From NCBI RefSeq assembly GCF_002105155.1, contig NW_019029017.1, positions 310,001-374,000 on the forward strand: DNA of 64,000 nucleotides, read 5' to 3'. The notes under the pieces are model-generated. The model did not search any database and was not told the origin of the DNA. It saw nothing but the letters and a program-made list of their open reading frames with translations. A program made the position numbers and the translations under genes. Positions within the stretch are counted from its first letter, which is position 1; every line of letters begins with the position of its first letter. This DNA comes from Lobosporangium transversale (lineage: Eukaryota > Mortierellomycota > Mortierellomycetes > Mortierellales > Mortierellaceae). Positions 60,634-64,000 of this stretch are shown here, in pieces.

Positions 60634-63600
60634 ATGACCGGACAGTCTCAGGCACAAGGCACTGCCGCGGCCATTGAGACATCTGTCCAAGTCGGTATGT
60701 ATGCCAAAAGCCGTCTTCATTTTACTCTTACAACCATCCAAGTCCAAAAAAAAATGCTATCGACTTTACAGCAAAGCTCCAACAATCATGCTCATCTTTT
60801 AAGCAATACAATCAAGGCTGTATTTTCTGCCTTGCAGGAATGGCATTGTTTAAAAGAGGAAAAAATAGATGCTCTTACTGTGCGCTCTAATTGCTTGTCA
60901 GATTGCTAGCGGTTTATCAGTAGCTCAACATATTATTCTTTCAATCCTTTAAACCACAAGGATACTCGCTCTCATCGCTCACACCTATTTTATTGCCCAC
61001 CCTTTTTCATTTCGAGTTGATGTGCACACAGCGACCTTCAACATAAAAAGCATAACAGTCTTTTGGTCAGCGTATAGTCAGCCAAGTAAAATAGTTTGCT
61101 TTTCTCTCACAACAATATTTGCTTTTTTTTTTTTTTTTTTTTTTTATTCAACTGATATAAACTACAATAGCTCTTCGGATCCGACCCATCATAACGGACC
61201 CAAAGAATGTAAACAAAGCTCGAGGGCGCGCTGAGACAGAAGTACTCTCAGTTATTGAACGCTCGCCTACACCCTCATCTTTATCCTCTGCATCAGGTGC
61301 GCCTGCACACGACCAACCTCAACAAGTTGTAGTCGTCCCAGTCCAAAGATATTTCACGTTTGACCATGTCTTTGGTACTAACGCTACACAAGAGGAGATC
61401 TATCAAGGCAGTGTCAAACGAATGGTTGACAAATTCATGGAAGGTAAAGAGTGAGCTCCTCCCCCTGCATGGCTGTTCGTTCGTCTGCTTTGCAATAATG
61501 ACAGTCTGTACTGGAAACTACATCAATGGTAACATAAAAACAAAATGACTTGATTTTTCATGCATTTTCTTTCCACCAACAATTTAATTAATGATAGGTT
61601 ACAATGTAACGATTATGGCATATGGCCAGACTTCTTCTGGAAAAACATATACTATGGGCACTGGGGCACCATCATCTGAGGACCGAGGTAGCCCTTCAGA
61701 AGGTTAGTAAATTCAACACTGAAAAGCATTCGCTTGAAGCTGAAGGGGATAGTCTGGATATGCACGGACTTGTCACAAGCATGGAGTGTATACATGCAGG
61801 AACTAGGGATGGCTCGCGCACGTGCTAATGTATCCACCTAAAAACATTTTGCACCATATATCTACACAGGTATCATCCCACGCGCAGTGGCACAACTTTT
61901 TCATGATGCTAGAAAACCACCTCCTGTATACCCAGGCTATAAAATCCCGCCTCTCAAGACAAGCTTTCGCGTATCTTTTGTGGAGATTTATAACGAAGAT
62001 CTAATCGATTTATTGGCAAAAGGAGATTTTCGTCCTCCCGTAACCATTCGTGAAGATACAAAGGGAAATATTTTTTGGACAGGAGTACAGGAAATTGCTG
62101 TCGCATCAGTAGAGGAAGTCATCCAGTAAGTACTATATGCTGCAAGAGTAATAATGCACATGTGTAATCATTCACCAGATTATAACTAAAAAAAAAAAAA
62201 AAAAAAAAAAATAGTTTACTTTGGTATGGCTCTCAGAACCGACAGACACATTCCACAGAGATGAATGAAAAATCATCTAGATCCCATGCTATCTTCAGCA
62301 TAACCTTACGGCAAGAAAAGTTTGTTCCAACCCATCCTCCTCCACCATTACCCGTCATAGACTCTTTAAATTCTCCCACGTTATCCAAAAATGCACATCC
62401 CAGGTCACCCAGTCTAAGCAATACCACTAGTATCGTACCAGGATCACCAGCCTCGATTCGACCCGGAACGCCAACTACCATGGGGGCATCTAGTATTCCT
62501 ATGCCATTTTCAAGCGGAATCGCTATTCCAGGTTCAAAGCTGAAGCGCCAGAGCACTCTGTCCGATATAACAGCATTAACAGCCCCTTCAACGCCGATTT
62601 CGACCGCAAATGATGATCCAGAGCCTGATGGCGAATGGGTTGTTCTAAATAGTAAATTTCATTTTGTGGACTTGGCTGGCTCTGAGCGTCTGAAGCGGAC
62701 ATCGGCCATCGGTGATCGTGCAAAAGAGGGAATCAGCATCAATGCAGGGCTTCATGCACTAGGAAATGTTATTTCCGCACTAGGGGATCCTAGTAAAAAA
62801 GCAAGTCATGTACCATATCGTGATTCAAAACTTACGAGGTTGCTACAGGACTCATTGGGAGGCAATGCACTGGCCCTGATGATTGCCTGTGTTAGTCCAA
62901 GCGAAATTAATCTTAATGAGACTCTTGTGAGTACAGATGAGTTATTATTACACATGGGAATACTCGTAGTGAGGGTTTAGTATCGATTTAGCAGAAAAAA
63001 AGAAAAAAAAAAATGGAAATCTAATCGTTTTTTCATCTGAACATGGGATGATAGAATACACTCAAGTATGCAAACCGCGCACGTAACATCAAAAACTCTT
63101 CCACTTTAAACCAGGAAGTAAATATGGACAACCCAGAATACTTGCGCTCCATCATCCAGAAGCTTAAAATGGAGATAAAAATGCTCAAGGAAGCCAATAC
63201 TAAAATGGGAGTGGGTTCAGATGACAATGGGAATTCAGCCTTAGACAGCCCAAGTCCCAAAACTATCCAATCAGGTCGTCTTTCAATCCAATCAACTGCT
63301 ACTTTTGCGCCTGGAGGACTCGACGATGCTCTGAGTGACCGTGCCTTCTCGCCTTCACCCTCAACGAGGCTCTCTCATTATCAAAGTCGCGAATCACTCT
63401 CCACTGATATCAGTCATAGTTATTTGGATGCCGTCCAGGAAGAGGAGGACCGCTATTCGGATATTTCGTCTACTATCAGGACAGACGTAGTTCGTACGGG
63501 TGCCAGCAGTGCGAGTGAGACGACAGCTACTTCACCTACGTCCCGGCCCAATATTGCGCCCCTAGTCATTCCACAGCTCCTTGATACCAAATCTTTTCAG

Positions 63601-64000
63601 GAGTTTGTTGAGCCAGTCATTGAAGAATACGAAAAAGTCATTTCAGGACTAGAGACTCATTTGGCTATGACACAAGCAGCTTTAAACCACTCGGAGCTTA
63701 TACTAGAAGAACAACAAGGTCGGATTGATATTATCGAGGACGAAAACCGGATGTTGCTCCGAAAGCAACAGCAATTCAAGTCGGGTAGCGGTAGTGAGTC
63801 AGATGAAGCTGCTAATTCACGGAATCAGCAAAAGGAACTTCAGAGACAACTGCAGACTGTTCAGCAGCAGCTAAAAGAAGTAGAGGAACGCAAAGCTCAG
63901 AAAGAACAGTATATCGAACAGCTAGAACAAAAACTTGCTCAAGAAAAGGAAGTAATTGAGGAGCGGATTCAAGAAGCCTTGAAGAAGAAGGAGGAGGAGC
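60634..64000 (+). CDS. Kinesin-4 family motor (KIF4/KIF21-like), 5' part
   Basis: An N-terminal microtubule motor, cut by the window end. Exons 60634-60694, 61171-61443, 61598-61702, 61870-62125, 62215-62926 and 63055 onward. The motor domain begins VQVALRIRP. The P-loop GQTSSGKT is at about residues 120-127, switch I SSRSH at 252-256, and switch [13 protein letters not shown] begins at 384. [24 protein letters not shown] and [14 protein letters not shown] are kinesin-4 signatures. About 105 extra residues rich in Pro, Ser and Thr lie between the two switches. Downstream is a Ser-rich linker, then a coiled coil starting near residue 680 ([18 protein letters not shown]). Intron 1 is 476 nt with T23. 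The last intron before the neck has acceptor gatag. Confidence 0.93.

Noticed and set aside
61703-61869. Extra kinesin exon between the P-loop exon and GIIPRAV (frame [14 protein letters not shown])
   Set aside because: Both flanking exons are in the same phase and join to the family sequence EGIIPRA; the candidate has no GT donor at its end.

Overview
The window looks like nuclear DNA of an early-diverging filamentous fungus. Mucoromycota in the broad sense fits best, and Mortierellomycotina is my guess; this is inferred from gene content and gene structure, not from a marker gene. Evidence: most genes carry several short GT-AG introns, the ribosomal-protein genes carry a long early intron, the proteins are typically eukaryotic (RdRP, GARP subunit, Qa-SNARE, Mediator subunit, kinesin-4, SCS7-type hydroxylase), and A/T homopolymers of 20-34 nt are abundant but confined to introns and spacers. 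There are no operons. I rebuilt splice forms by hand. For every multi-exon gene whose start and end lie in the window, the coding length came out as an exact multiple of three with family motifs continuous across junctions.

Layout. 0-6 kb: 3' end of a HAL4/NPR-type protein kinase (+), then a QDE-1-type RNA-dependent RNA polymerase (-) with a polyglutamine N-terminus and a 7-nt exon in its catalytic loop. 6.3-9.4 kb: Mediator subunit MED20 (+) and co-chaperone SGT2 (-). 9.4-17.3 kb: a gene-poor stretch holding a cyclin with a long disordered N-terminus (-) and a doubtful small membrane-protein gene. 17.3-23.4 kb: VPS1 dynamin (-, one GC-AG intron) and a Golgi GT49 glycosyltransferase (+). 23.7-24.65 kb: a decayed Fanzor/TnpB-like nuclease relic. 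26.1-32.1 kb: PEP12-like syntaxin (-) and GARP subunit VPS54 (+), divergent from a 423-bp spacer. 32.3-35.4 kb: ribosomal proteins eS1 (+) and uL16 (-), tail to tail. 36.3-38.1 kb: mitochondrial cytochrome c haem lyase (-) and uL11m (-). 38.7-41.0 kb: a JTB-family membrane protein (+) and REX4 exonuclease (-). 42.8-48.2 kb: fatty acid 2-hydroxylase (+), TTLL12-type protein (-) and an AcpS-type phosphopantetheinyl transferase (+). 48.4-53.1 kb: DEAH helicase DHR1/DHX37 (-). 53.1-55.5 kb: spacer with AT microsatellites and a decayed coding remnant. 55.5-59.0 kb: 3-hydroxyisobutyrate dehydrogenase (-, probable 2-nt exon) and ketopantoate reductase (+). 60.6-64 kb: 5' part of a kinesin-4 (+) with a large motor-domain insertion, cut by the window end.

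The genes are mainly housekeeping. Several touch one trafficking route (VPS1, PEP12 and VPS54 all act at the late Golgi/endosome). The most unusual content is structural: micro-exons, splice acceptors embedded in poly(A), homopolymers restricted to introns and spacers, and the Fanzor relic. I did not find a clear undescribed multi-gene system.
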